DNA of 62,084 bases, taken from contig NZ_JAAGKO020000052.1 of NCBI RefSeq assembly GCF_027947535.2, positions 1 to 62,084 of the forward strand. Direction: 5' to 3'. The DNA is from Streptantibioticus silvisoli. Lineage in GTDB: Bacteria > Actinomycetota > Actinomycetes > Streptomycetales > Streptomycetaceae. The position numbers and the translations under genes were made by a program. How positions within the stretch are numbered: the stretch's first letter is position 1; each line of letters begins with the position of its first letter. Below are positions 24,751 through 32,899 of this stretch, piece after piece. The notes beneath the pieces were generated by a model. It ran no database searches. It was not told the origin of the DNA and saw nothing but the letters and a program-made list of their open reading frames with translations.

Positions 24751-25231
24751 TCAGCTCGATGGTGGCGGCGGGACGGGACGCGGCCGGTGAGCGACGCCCC
24801 GGCGTTCCGCCGACCGGTCGGCGCCTACGCCATCCGAGGCCGGCGGGTCGACCTCGGACCACCGGTAGGACCCGTCGGGCCCCGTCAGCGTCTCGCCGGG
24901 CAACATCAGGAAGCCGTTCCGGTGGCCGATCGCCCACTGCGGGACCTCGCGCGCGGTACCGGCCGCGAGCGCGGTCCAGGTGACGCCGTCGGGCAGGTCG
25001 TAACGCATCGCCGACGGGCCGTCGACCACGAAACGCATCCACCCGCCTCGATGGACGCGGCATGCTTGATCAGCCCAGGCACAGCGCGCTGACCGTCGCA
25101 CGTTCACCGGCCCGGTCGTCGCCGAGCCCGCGCGTCGTGGCGGTCAGGGCCGATCGCGCACTCGCGAGCGCGGTGAGCAGGTCGGTCCGCTCGCCGTCGA
25201 GGGTGTGGTGGGGTGTGGTTGTGGCGGTCAC
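24751..25231 (-). pseudogene. DinB/DUF664-family protein, frameshifted
   Basis: GTG at 25231 opens VTATTTPHHTLDGERTDLLTALASARSALTATTRGLGDDRAGERATVSALCLG, then hits a stop. A second frame resumes at once with LIKHAASIEAGGWMRFVVDGPSAMRYDLPDGVTWTALAAGTAREVPQWAIGHRNGFLMLPGETLTG. Together they make the DinB_2/DUF664 four-helix metal-binding protein, in which LGGLIKHxxxxE is conserved. Here GGC-GGG-CTG has lost about 4 bases around 25082. The C-terminus is also atypical. DinB-like proteins bind metal or thiols through His residues; this copy is probably dead. Confidence 0.7.
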
Positions 25232-25593
25232 GGTGATGAAGCCTTCCAGCCGTTCTCGGTGTGTTTGGTGGGATCAGGGGCGCTCGGTGTGTTGGGGCAT
25301 GCCTGGTGTGGTTGGTGCGTTCCGGCGCGCTTGGTGTGTTCGGTGTTTCTGATGTGGTTCGTGGGCCCGCCCGAGCCGAAGGACGCCTTCGCGCACCTGG
25401 TCCGCCGCTACGCCATGGCCGCAGCCGACGCACCCACCGACGCCGCCACTCCGGCGCGCAGCCGATGAGCCGGGCAGCGTCAGGCCGACGCCGTGGCGGG
25501 CCCGCCCGCCGACGCGGCCCCCGGCGTCCTGGACCGGCCTCCGGCGGTGGGCCCGCGCGCCGAGCAGGCCGCCGGATCCGGGAGACTCGACCC
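25232..25593. other. GT-rich intergenic stretch
   Basis: The plus strand is strikingly G+T-rich between about 25200 and 25360 (repeated GTGTTTGGTG / GGTGTGTT). A plus-strand frame ends FVGPPEPKDAFAHLVRRYAMAAADAPTDAATPARSR at 25468 and looks like the C-terminus of a lost gene. No family can be named. Confidence 0.4.
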
Positions 25594-25932
25594 ATGACCG
25601 ACAGCCGCTGCGCCGCCGCCCACTCCACCGACCCCAGCCCCTGCGAGGGACCGCACGACGCCGTACTGATCCGGGAGCGGCGTGCCGTGGCGACCCGCAA
25701 ACGCACCGGGATGGGAGGCGTCGCGATCACCGGACGTGCGGACCTCGACGGCGTACCGGGCTGCGTCCACCACGGCGCCCGGCTGCTCGCCTCAATGCAC
25801 GGTGGCCACGCCTACCCCGGGCCGTCGAACGACACCGGCCGTGAGCCGGGTGACGGCGCCGCGACCGAGGCGTACCGGCGGGCGAAGACGCTCAAGCCGT
25901 TCGACTGGGTGACCCGCGGCGACACCGCCTGA
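25594..25932 (+). CDS. conserved hypothetical protein
   Basis: 112 residues from ATG 25594 with GGGAG upstream: MTDSRCAAAHSTDPSPCEGPHDAVLI...GCVHHGARLLASMHGGHAYPGPSNDTGREPGDGAATEAYRRAKTLKPFDWVTRGDTA. Three Cys (SRCAA, SPCEGPHD, GCVHHGARLL) and several His suggest metal binding. Small proteins of this type, with the CEGPHD and CVHHGARLLASL blocks, are widespread in Streptomyces without known function. No operon partner is seen. Confidence 0.7.
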   Translation: MTDSRCAAAHSTDPSPCEGPHDAVLIRERRAVATRKRTGMGGVAITGRADLDGVPGCVHHGARLLASMHGGHAYPGPSNDTGREPGDGAATEAYRRAKTLKPFDWVTRGDTA

Positions 25933-26150
25933 CCGACCGCACGGCGCCGGCGCACAGCCGCTGCCGCAGGGCCGCCGCCATCGGCTCCCGCCGTACGGTC
26001 GCCGTCCTACCGGGCCCGCCGGACCGGCGTGGGCCTGTCGTACCGGCGTGGGCTGCGCACGTCTGCGGCTGCCCGCGGACCTCGCGCTCGACGCGCCCGC
26101 ACGGGCCGTGGAGCGCCAACACCGCCGCCCGTCCGGTGACCGGCAATTCT

Positions 26151-26523
26151 CGGTCGGGTGGTGGTTCTGGTCGGTGGGTGTGACGCGTGGGCCCCGGGAC
26201 GGATTCCGTCCCGGGGCCCACGCGGTGGTACTGGATGGTGCTGCTTTTGTGGTTGTGGTGTTGGTGAATTCCGGTGTTGGGGTGTGGGGGTCAGTATGCG
26301 GAGTTCACGTTGTCCATGGAGCCGTAGCGGTGGGCGGCGTAGTTGCAGGCGGCGACGATGTTGGCGACGGGGTTGTAGATGTTTTTGGAGGTGCCTGCGA
26401 CGTGGTAGGTGGCGAAGGTCGGGGGGATGACCTGGAGCAGTCCCTTGGAGGGGATGCCCTTCTGGGCGTTGATGTCCCAGTTGTTGATGGCGTGGGGGTT
26501 GCCGCTTGATTCGCGCAGGGCGT
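26151..26523. repeat. long direct repeat, copy 1 (with 61712-62084)
   Basis: These 373 bases match 61712-62084 with about four differences (roughly 99%), in the same orientation and 35,561 bp apart. The repeat covers the terminator and the 3' end of an SLT-domain gene. Copy 2 runs off the window, so the true length is longer. Left of the repeat the two loci are unrelated. Confidence 0.95.
26184..26224 (-). terminator. very strong terminator of the SLT-domain gene
   Basis: A perfect 19-bp stem (CGCGTGGGCCCCGGGACGG and its complement) closes a 3-base ATT loop, 66 bp past the stop at 26291. There is no U-tract. The same structure is present at 61745-61785. Confidence 0.9.
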
Positions 26524-27007
26524 TGCGCTTGATTCCGTCGTAGCTGCCGGGGATGTGGTGCTTGTGCATGACGGACAGGGCCTGGTGTATCCAGCCGTTG
26601 AGGTTGTTGGGGGCGCTGGTGGTCCTGGCGGCGGTCTTGAAGCCGATGGACTTGTGGGCGGGGTGCCGCTTGGCGGTGTGCGCCGTGGTGGTCTTGGCGT
26701 GTGTCTTGGTGTGCGTCTTGGCGTGGGTCTTGGTGTGGGTCTTGGTGTGCTGGGTGGTGGTGTCGAGCAGGTGGATGGTGAAGTCGGTGTTGGTGGTGCT
26801 GATGTTCTTGGTGTGCTGGGCGGTGGGGGTGCCGGTGTGCTGGGGGGCGGGCGCGGCTTGTGCCGAACCCGGCACCACCGCGCCGGCCAGAATCGAGGCT
26901 CCCACGACTGCGATGCCGGCCGCGGACAGCTTCTGCTTCCGGGTCATGCGGGCGGTCTGGTCGCGAACGGTTCGGGTGGCGCGGGTGAAGGTGGCGGGAA
27001 TGGGCAT
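26291..27007 (-). CDS. secreted transglycosylase-SLT-domain protein
   Basis: 238 residues from ATG 27007 (an in-frame ATG at 27046 is less likely). The N-terminus MPIPATFTRATRTVRDQTARMTRKQKLSAAGIAVVGASILAGAVVPGSAQA is a long signal peptide. A Thr/His/Lys-rich linker with TKTH and AKTH repeats follows. The C-terminal SLT-like fold reads WIHQALSVMHKHHIPGSYDGIKRNALRESSGNPHAINNWDINAQKGIPSKGLLQVIPPTFATYH...YNPVANIVAACNYAAHRYGSMDNVNSAY, with catalytic Glu in ALRESSGNP. This is the usual Streptomyces soluble lytic transglycosylase-like wall enzyme. A near-identical second copy begins at the right edge of the window. Confidence 0.9.
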   Translation of the reverse strand: MPIPATFTRATRTVRDQTARMTRKQKLSAAGIAVVGASILAGAVVPGSAQAAPAPQHTGTPTAQHTKNISTTNTDFTIHLLDTTTQHTKTHTKTHAKTHTKTHAKTTTAHTAKRHPAHKSIGFKTAARTTSAPNNLNGWIHQALSVMHKHHIPGSYDGIKRNALRESSGNPHAINNWDINAQKGIPSKGLLQVIPPTFATYHVAGTSKNIYNPVANIVAACNYAAHRYGSMDNVNSAY

Positions 27008-27034
27008 GAAGTCTCGTGTCCTGTCCAGTCGGGT

Positions 27035-27082
27035 CGCAGAGGCCATTTGGCGTTTCGCTGTGTTGCAGCACAGTTCTCTGCG
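27035..27082 (-). promoter_or_regulatory. structured 5' leader of the SLT-domain gene
   Basis: On the minus strand CGCAGAG and CTCTGCG can pair and enclose a CTGTG...CACAG hairpin, just upstream of ATG 27007. Actinobacterial wall-hydrolase genes often carry riboswitch-controlled leaders. I do not see a confident match to the ydaO/c-di-AMP consensus, so this is only a folding candidate. Confidence 0.35.
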
Positions 27083-27546
27083 GCTCGCCCATTCTTAGCG
27101 ATCGGAAAAACGGCAGGCAATTGTGTGATGTACGACCCGTGGTAGTTGAGGGGTGGCTCGTGCTTATTGCGGTGGCGTGTTTATGTGCTCGTTACGCCTT
27201 TACATGTCCTTCATGTCTGCCGGGTGGGTACTACGTGGCTTCGTGTGTGACGTGGGTCCTGTCGGGGGCGTCACACGGGAGGGGGTTCTCCCTTGCCGAA
27301 CGTGAGGGTGTGAACGCGATGGGTGCCGACATTTCACGGGGTTTCGGTTGCGGAGGTGGCGGAGCGGTGGCCGGCTCGGCTCCTGACCCGAGGGGGCTGC
27401 CCGAGCGCGCGCCGCCGTACGCCGACCTGTCGCGCAGTCCCGCTACCCCGTGTCCGATCCCGGCTTGCCGATCAACGATTCCCGGACTGCCGGTCAACGA
27501 GTAATGTGCCCTGGCCTCGGTACGGATCTGATCCCATGGAGTCCGC
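27083..27546. other. divergent intergenic region
   Basis: Upstream DNA of the SLT gene (minus) and the GNAT fusion (plus). It is AT-richer around 27090-27220, as expected for promoters. I did not identify a confident -35/-10 pair or any gene. Confidence 0.45.
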
Positions 27547-28545
27547 ATGTACGCACGTCCCCTCGGTCCCGGAGCGCGGCTTGCCCCGCTCGAGCCCCGG
27601 CGGGCGGCGGAGTTCCTCGCCAACCTCGACCGGTGTCGTACCCACATCGCGCCGTGGGTGGGCCGTAGCTTCGTCGCCACGGACCTGGAGTCCGCCGAGG
27701 CCGTGCTGCGCCGCTACTGGGACGCCGAGGCGCTGACGGGCGCCGGCATCCGCGGCATATGGCTGGACGGGGTCCTGGTCGGCGGCGTCATGTTCGTCTC
27801 CGTCGACACCGCGACAGGCGTGGCCGAGGTCGGCTGCTGGCTGGAGCCCGCGGCCGAGGGGCGCGGGCTGGTCACCCGGGCGGCCGGGCTGCTGATCGAC
27901 TGGGCCTTCAGTGACCTGGGGGTCGACCGGATCATCTGGCACACGCTGTCCGCCAACGTCCGGAGCATCAGTACGGCCCGCCGTCTGGGCCTGACCTTCC
28001 AGGAGGCGGACGACTCCGGGGACGTACCCATGGAGATCTGGTCGACCACCAATGAGGTCTGGCGCGGTCGGCGACCGGCTGACGCGCCTGACGCGGCTGG
28101 CACGGCTGAGTCCGTCTCGGACGAGGAGCGGATCGACGCCCTCGCTGCGGAGTTCTTCGACGCCTTCACCAACGCCGGCCGATCGGTGGACCTGTTCGCG
28201 CTGGAGTCCTCCTTCCTCCCGGGGGCCCAGGTCGTGAGCCACGCTGAACCCGTGAGGGTCGAGTCGCTGGCCGATTTTTTGACCCCACGTCAGATTCTGC
28301 TCAGCAGTGGAGAGTTGACGGACTTCAAGGAGTGGGAGACGAGCAGCACCACCCTGGTCTCCGGGAACGTCGCGCAGCGCCTCGTCCGCTATGCCAAGTC
28401 CGGCGTCCTGCGGGGCGTCCCCTTCGCCGGGCGCGGGACGAAGTCCATGCAGCTGGTGCGGACGCCTGCGGGCTGGCGCTTCGCGGGCATCGCCTGGAGC
28501 GACGACACGGACGACAGCGGCGACAGGGGCGACAGCGGTGGGTGA
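27547..28545 (+). CDS. GNAT acetyltransferase fused to an NTF2/DUF4440-like domain
   Basis: 332 residues. Residues 1-175 form a RimJ/RimL-type GNAT: MYARPLGPGARLAPLEPRRAAEFLANLDRCRTHIAPWVGRSF, GCWLEPAAEGRGLVTRAAGLLIDWAFSDLGVDRIIWHTLSANVRSISTARRLGLTFQE. The acetyl-CoA loop is AEGRGLVTRA. After a short linker, residues 195-325 (DEERIDALAAEFFDAFTNAGRSVDLFALESSFLPGAQVVSHAEP...SMQLVRTPAGWRFAGIAWSDD) look like an NTF2-fold DUF4440-like domain. The GNAT probably acetylates a protein N-terminus or small amine. The fused domain may bind the substrate. It is transcribed alone. Confidence 0.85.
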   Translation: MYARPLGPGARLAPLEPRRAAEFLANLDRCRTHIAPWVGRSFVATDLESAEAVLRRYWDAEALTGAGIRGIWLDGVLVGGVMFVSVDTATGVAEVGCWLEPAAEGRGLVTRAAGLLIDWAFSDLGVDRIIWHTLSANVRSISTARRLGLTFQEADDSGDVPMEIWSTTNEVWRGRRPADAPDAAGTAESVSDEERIDALAAEFFDAFTNAGRSVDLFALESSFLPGAQVVSHAEPVRVESLADFLTPRQILLSSGELTDFKEWETSSTTLVSGNVAQRLVRYAKSGVLRGVPFAGRGTKSMQLVRTPAGWRFAGIAWSDDTDDSGDRGDSGG

Positions 28546-28976
28546 GCCCGGGCGCGACGTCGTGCCCCCGTCCGGCACCGCCGCGATCCCGTTCGCGTCG
28601 CACCCCGGCCCCCTCCGGGCCGCCCCCGGCGCCGAACCCGGCCACGATCCGCTCCGCGCCCCCACGTCCGCCTGCTCCCCCCGCACTCAACCGCTCCCCG
28701 CCCCCACGCCCGACGTCCGACTGCTCCTCGCCCCCAACGCCCGCCCCGATCCCGCCCCCGCCCCCACCCGCCGCAGGCTCCGCGCGGAGCAGACGGGCCA
28801 CGGGGAAGACGGACCACAGAGAGGGCGGATCGCGGCGATGACGGACCGCAGCCGTACCCGATGATCTCCGTCGCCCCTTGTTTGCTTCTGTTATTTTTTG
28901 ATAGGAGCATTGACGAAGAAATAAACATGAAAGGACACTGTGCACCATTCCTCCTGAGGCGAAGGGTGCGTCAACC
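28546..28976. other. promoter region of the GH59 gene; C-rich low-complexity DNA
   Basis: 28560-28800 is C-rich low-complexity DNA (repeated CGCCCCC). 28868-28940 is distinctly AT-rich (TGTTTGCTTCTGTTATTTTTTGATAG) and probably contains the promoter for the secreted glycosidase at 28977. No gene is recognised. Confidence 0.45.
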
Positions 28977-31745
28977 GTGTCGCGAATAACGAGACTTGCC
29001 CCGTTGTGGGTGCTTGCGCTGCTGGCCGCGCTACTGGCGGTGGTCGCGGCTCCGGAGGCTCATGCCGCGTCCACGACGGCGGTGACCGTGGACGGCAGCC
29101 AGAGCGGGCGGACGTTCGACGGGATCGGTGCGATCAGTGGTGGCGGTGGCAACTCCCGTCTGCTGACCGACTATCCCGCGGCGCAGCAGTCGCAGATCCT
29201 GGACTACCTGTTCAAGCCGGACTACGGCGCGAACCTGCAGATCCTCAAGGCGGAGATCGGCGGCGACGCCAACTCCACCGACGGTTCGGAGCCGTCGATC
29301 GAACACGTCAAGGGGCAGATCAACTGCAACGCCGGTTACGAGTTCTGGCTGATGAAGCAGGCCAAGGCCCGTAACCCCAACATCAAGTTGTACGGTCTCG
29401 CGTGGGCCGCGCCCGGCTGGATCAACGGTGGTTTCTGGTCGACGGACACGATCAACTACCTGATCTCGTGGCTGGGTTGTGCCAAGCAGGACGGTCTGTC
29501 CATCGACTACCTCGGTGGCTGGAACGAACGCGGGCACGACGTCAACTGGTACATCCAGCTGCGCTCGGCCCTGAACGCCGCCGGCTACTCCGGCGTGCAG
29601 ATCGTCGGCGACGACAGTGGCTGGAGCGTGGCGGACGACATGGCGTCCAACTCCGCGTTCAACAACGCCGTGCAGGTCATCGGCGCGCACTACCCGTGCG
29701 AGGGTGGCGACGGCGGCGATGCCGACACCTGTTCCAGTACCGCCAACGCCAAGAACAACGGCAAGCCGCTGTGGGCCAGTGAGAACGGCTCGCAGGACAT
29801 GAACAGCGGTGCCCCCGCCCTGATCCGGTCCATCACCCGCGGCTACGTGGACGCCGACATGACGGGGTACCTCAACTGGCCGCTGGTCGCCTCGATCTAC
29901 TCCAACCTGCCCTACAACACGGTTGGGCTGGCGACCGCGAACTCGCCGTGGTCGGGCAACTACAGCGTCGGGGAGAACACCTGGGCCACCGCGCAGGTGA
30001 CCCAGTTCGCCCAGCCGGGCTGGAAGTTCATCGACTCCGGATCGGGGTACATCGGCGGGTCGGAGTCCAACGGCAGCTATGTGACGCTGAAGTCGCCGAA
30101 CGGCACGGACTACTCCACCGTGCTGGAGACGACGACCGCCACGGCCGCGCAGACGGCGAACTTCACCGTCAAGGGCGGGCTGTCCACCGGCACGGTCCAC
30201 GTGTGGGCCACCGACGTCAACAACCCGAACCCCGCGACCGACTTCGTCCACACCCAGGACATCACGCCCAGCGGCGGCACCTACTCGCTGACCATGCAGC
30301 CGGGCTACATCTACACCGTCACCACCACCACCGGTCAGGGCAAGGGCACCGCCACCGCTCCCGCGGCGCACGCGCTCGCCCTGCCCTACAGCGACAACTT
30401 CGACGCCGACGCCACGAACACCGAGGCGAAGTACCTGTCGGACATGCAGGGTTCCTACGAGGTGCGGCCGTGCGCCGACGGCCGGTCGGGGCAGTGCGTG
30501 CAGCAGGTGACCCCGGTCAAGCCGATCGAGTGGCAGGACGACTCCGACGCCTTCTCCCTGCTGGGTGATCCCAGCTGGTCGAACTACACGGTCAAGACCG
30601 ATGTCGACCTGCAACAGGCCGGTACCGTGGAACTGCTGGGCCGGGCCAACACCCAAAACCGCCCGCAGAGCCACCAGGCCGCCTACGAGCTGCGGGTGAC
30701 CGACACCGGGGGCTGGTCGATCGTGAAGAGCACCAGCGCCGGGAATCTGAGCACCCTGGCCTCCGGCAGCCACGCGGCCCTGGGTACCGATTCGTGGCAC
30801 ACCGTCTCGCTCGGGTTCTCCGGTGATCAGATCACCGCGACCCTGGACGGGACCACGCTCGGTACCGTCACCGACTCCTCGTATCTGACCGGGCAGGTCG
30901 GGATCGGCGTGGTCGGCTACCAGACCGACCAGTTCGACAACCTGTCCATCACGCCCAACCCGGCCGGCAACATCGGTGGCGTGCTGAAGGGTTCGCAGTC
31001 CGGGCTGTGCGCCGACGTGACCGGCCAGAGCCAGGCCAACCTGACCCCGGTCCAGCTGTGGGACTGCACCGGCGGCGCCAACCAGAGCTGGACGGCGACC
31101 CCGTCCGGACAGCTCACCGTCTACGGTTCCAAGTGCCTGGACGCCAACGCCGGCGGCACGGCCGACGGCACCGCCGTCCAGATCTACGACTGCAACAACA
31201 CCGGTGCCCAGCAGTGGACGGTCAACTCCAACGGCACCGTGGTCAACACCGCCTCGGGCAAGTGCCTGGACGCCACCGGGGGAGGCACCACCGCGGGTAC
31301 CGCGCTGGAGTTGTGGACGTGCAACGGCGGCAGCAACCAGGTCTGGGCGCGCGGCAGCGTCTCCGGTCCGCTGCGGGGCAAGGGGTCGGGCCGCTGCGTC
31401 GACGTCCCCGCGGCCAGCGAGGACAACGGTGCCCAACCCGCGCTGTGGGACTGCAACGGTGCGAACAACCAGACCTGGACGTCCACCGGCAGTAACCAGC
31501 TGACGGTCTACGACAACAAGTGCCTCGACCTCATCGGTGGCGGCACGGCCGACGGCACCGGCGTCCAGATCTACGACTGCAACGGCACGAACACCCAGCA
31601 GTGGCGGGTCAGGGCGGACGGCACGGTCGTCAACGTCGCATCGGGCACCTGCCTCGACGCGACCGCCGGCGGGACGGCCGACAACACCCCGCTGGAGATC
31701 TGGAGTTGCAACGGCACCAGCAACCAGAGCTGGTCACGTACCTGA
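28977..31745 (+). CDS. secreted GH59-type galactosidase (galactocerebrosidase-like) with ricin-B lectin repeats
   Basis: 922 residues starting at GTG 28977. Residues 1-31 are a Sec signal peptide (PLWVLALLAALLAVVAAPEAHAA). Residues 35-335 are the TIM barrel, with TFDGIGAISGGGGNSRLL, the acid/base GGWNERG (E184) and the nucleophile LWASENGSQD (E269), as in galactosylceramidases. A beta-rich domain follows, then a LamG-like jelly roll at about 465-660 (YSDNFDADATNTEAKYL...VGIGVVGYQTDQFDNLSI). Residues 665-922 hold two beta-trefoil ricin lectin units with QxW repeats (NQSWTAT, AQQWTVN, NQVWARG, NQTWTST, TQQWRVR, NQSWSRT). It likely removes beta-galactosyl groups from extracellular glycans or glycolipids. 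Confidence 0.92.
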   Translation: MSRITRLAPLWVLALLAALLAVVAAPEAHAASTTAVTVDGSQSGRTFDGIGAISGGGGNSRLLTDYPAAQQSQILDYLFKPDYGANLQILKAEIGGDANSTDGSEPSIEHVKGQINCNAGYEFWLMKQAKARNPNIKLYGLAWAAPGWINGGFWSTDTINYLISWLGCAKQDGLSIDYLGGWNERGHDVNWYIQLRSALNAAGYSGVQIVGDDSGWSVADDMASNSAFNNAVQVIGAHYPCEGGDGGDADTCSSTANAKNNGKPLWASENGSQDMNSGAPALIRSITRGYVDADMTGYLNWPLVASIYSNLPYNTVGLATANSPWSGNYSVGENTWATAQVTQFAQPGWKFIDSGSGYIGGSESNGSYVTLKSPNGTDYSTVLETTTATAAQTANFTVKGGLSTGTVHVWATDVNNPNPATDFVHTQDITPSGGTYSLTMQPGYIYTVTTTTGQGKGTATAPAAHALALPYSDNFDADATNTEAKYLSDMQGSYEVRPCADGRSGQCVQQVTPVKPIEWQDDSDAFSLLGDPSWSNYTVKTDVDLQQAGTVELLGRANTQNRPQSHQAAYELRVTDTGGWSIVKSTSAGNLSTLASGSHAALGTDSWHTVSLGFSGDQITATLDGTTLGTVTDSSYLTGQVGIGVVGYQTDQFDNLSITPNPAGNIGGVLKGSQSGLCADVTGQSQANLTPVQLWDCTGGANQSWTATPSGQLTVYGSKCLDANAGGTADGTAVQIYDCNNTGAQQWTVNSNGTVVNTASGKCLDATGGGTTAGTALELWTCNGGSNQVWARGSVSGPLRGKGSGRCVDVPAASEDNGAQPALWDCNGANNQTWTSTGSNQLTVYDNKCLDLIGGGTADGTGVQIYDCNGTNTQQWRVRADGTVVNVASGTCLDATAGGTADNTPLEIWSCNGTSNQSWSRT

Positions 31746-31782
31746 GCCGACCCGACCGGCCGACCGGCCGAAAGGCACAGCA

Positions 31783-31819
31783 CCGCTGGTCCGCCGCGCA
31801 TGCCGCGGCGGACCAGCGG
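31783..31819. terminator. bidirectional terminator between GH59 and SDR genes
   Basis: A perfect 16-bp stem (CCGCTGGTCCGCCGCG and complement) around a 5-base loop lies 37 bp after the GH59 stop and 13 bp after the stop of the convergent SDR gene. Confidence 0.85.
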
Positions 31820-31832
31820 GGGTGCGAAGGTG

Positions 31833-32681
31833 TCAGGCGACCCAGGGACTGGTCAGGGCGAACACGGCCGAGCCGTCGGCGTCGGCGAGTTTCGGCGCGA
31901 CGAACGCACGGGCGGCGTCGGAGGTCTGGACGCGCAGGGCGGGCCGTTCGGCGGTGAGGGCCGCGACGACCGCCGCGGCGGCGTCGGCGGCGGACTGGGC
32001 GTTGGCGAAGGCCCCGGCGGTGCGGGTCAGGTAGGCCTGGGCCGCGGGAGCGTACGGGCCCATGCGGTCCGTCAGTTCCTTCTGGTCGGCGGGGATTCCC
32101 ACGTTCGCGACGAACTCGCTGGCGACGGCCGCCGGTTCGACGATGATGACGCCCACTCCGACGGTGGCGGCGACCGGCGCCAGCGCCTCCATGTACCCCT
32201 CGACGGCGAACTTCGCTGCGCAGTAAGCCTCGTTGAACGGCTGTCCGATCACGCCGCCGACGCTGGAGACGGTCAGCACACGGCCGCCGGTGGCGCGCAG
32301 GTGCGGCAACGCCGCGGCGGTGGCGTTGAGTACCCCGAAGAAGTTGACTTCCATGACGCGCCGGGCGACGTCCACCCCGTCCGTCTCCAGCGTGCCGACA
32401 TGGCCGGAGCCGGCGTTGTTGATCAGCGCGTGCAACGCGCCGTGGTCGGCCACCACCCCGTTCACACACTCCGCCACGGAGGCGGGATCGGTCACGTCCA
32501 GCGGACGCACCTCGATGAGCTCGCCCACTCCCGCGGACTCCGCGGCCTTGCGCAGCCGGTCGGCCTTGGCGACGTCCCGCATGGTGGCGACGACCCGCCA
32601 CCCGGCGTTCGCGGCTCCCAGCGCCGTCTCCAGGCCCATCCCGGTGGAAGTGCCGGTGATCAGGACGATCTTGCCGTTCAT
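31833..32681 (-). CDS. SDR-family oxidoreductase
   Basis: 282 residues. TGTSTGMG (variant TGxxxGxG cofactor motif), NNAG and the active-site YCAAK with an upstream Ser (TVSSVGG) define a classical short-chain dehydrogenase. ATG 32681 gives normal length. The C-terminal 60 residues are longer than the minimal fold, similar to the group annotated as estradiol 17-beta-dehydrogenase-like. The substrate is unknown. It may share a transcript with the ornithine-cyclodeaminase-like gene upstream on the same strand (218-bp gap). Confidence 0.93.
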   Translation of the reverse strand: MNGKIVLITGTSTGMGLETALGAANAGWRVVATMRDVAKADRLRKAAESAGVGELIEVRPLDVTDPASVAECVNGVVADHGALHALINNAGSGHVGTLETDGVDVARRVMEVNFFGVLNATAAALPHLRATGGRVLTVSSVGGVIGQPFNEAYCAAKFAVEGYMEALAPVAATVGVGVIIVEPAAVASEFVANVGIPADQKELTDRMGPYAPAAQAYLTRTAGAFANAQSAADAAAAVVAALTAERPALRVQTSDAARAFVAPKLADADGSAVFALTSPWVA

Positions 32682-32899
32682 AGAACCTCACATCATCAGG
32701 GCGCAGGCCCTCGGATCGAAGCGGTCCGGCCTCGGGTCGGTCACGTCCACCGACCATGCCTCTTCGAGTGGGCTCGAAGGCAAATCGCCACGAGGTCCGG
32801 CCTCGGCAGGTCGGTTGGGACGGGCCCGACGGGCTGCCGGGACTGCGAAAGTACCCGCTGCGCCGACCGCGCGGGGCCGAAGACGGCCGGCGAATGTGC

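Noticed and set aside
25104-25730. Possible minus-strand protein with Thr/His/Pro-rich repeats resembling the SLT linker
   Set aside because: It reflects the GT-rich plus strand and has no domain; the real minus-strand signal here is the broken DinB gene in another frame.
27035-27110. ydaO/c-di-AMP riboswitch in front of the SLT-domain gene
   Set aside because: Some hairpins are present, but I could not match the conserved ydaO core, so it is listed only as a folding candidate.
29031-31436. 801-codon minus-strand frame opposite the GH59 gene
   Set aside because: It is the GC-rich mirror of a real gene: Val/Gly/Arg-rich, no start signal and no domains.
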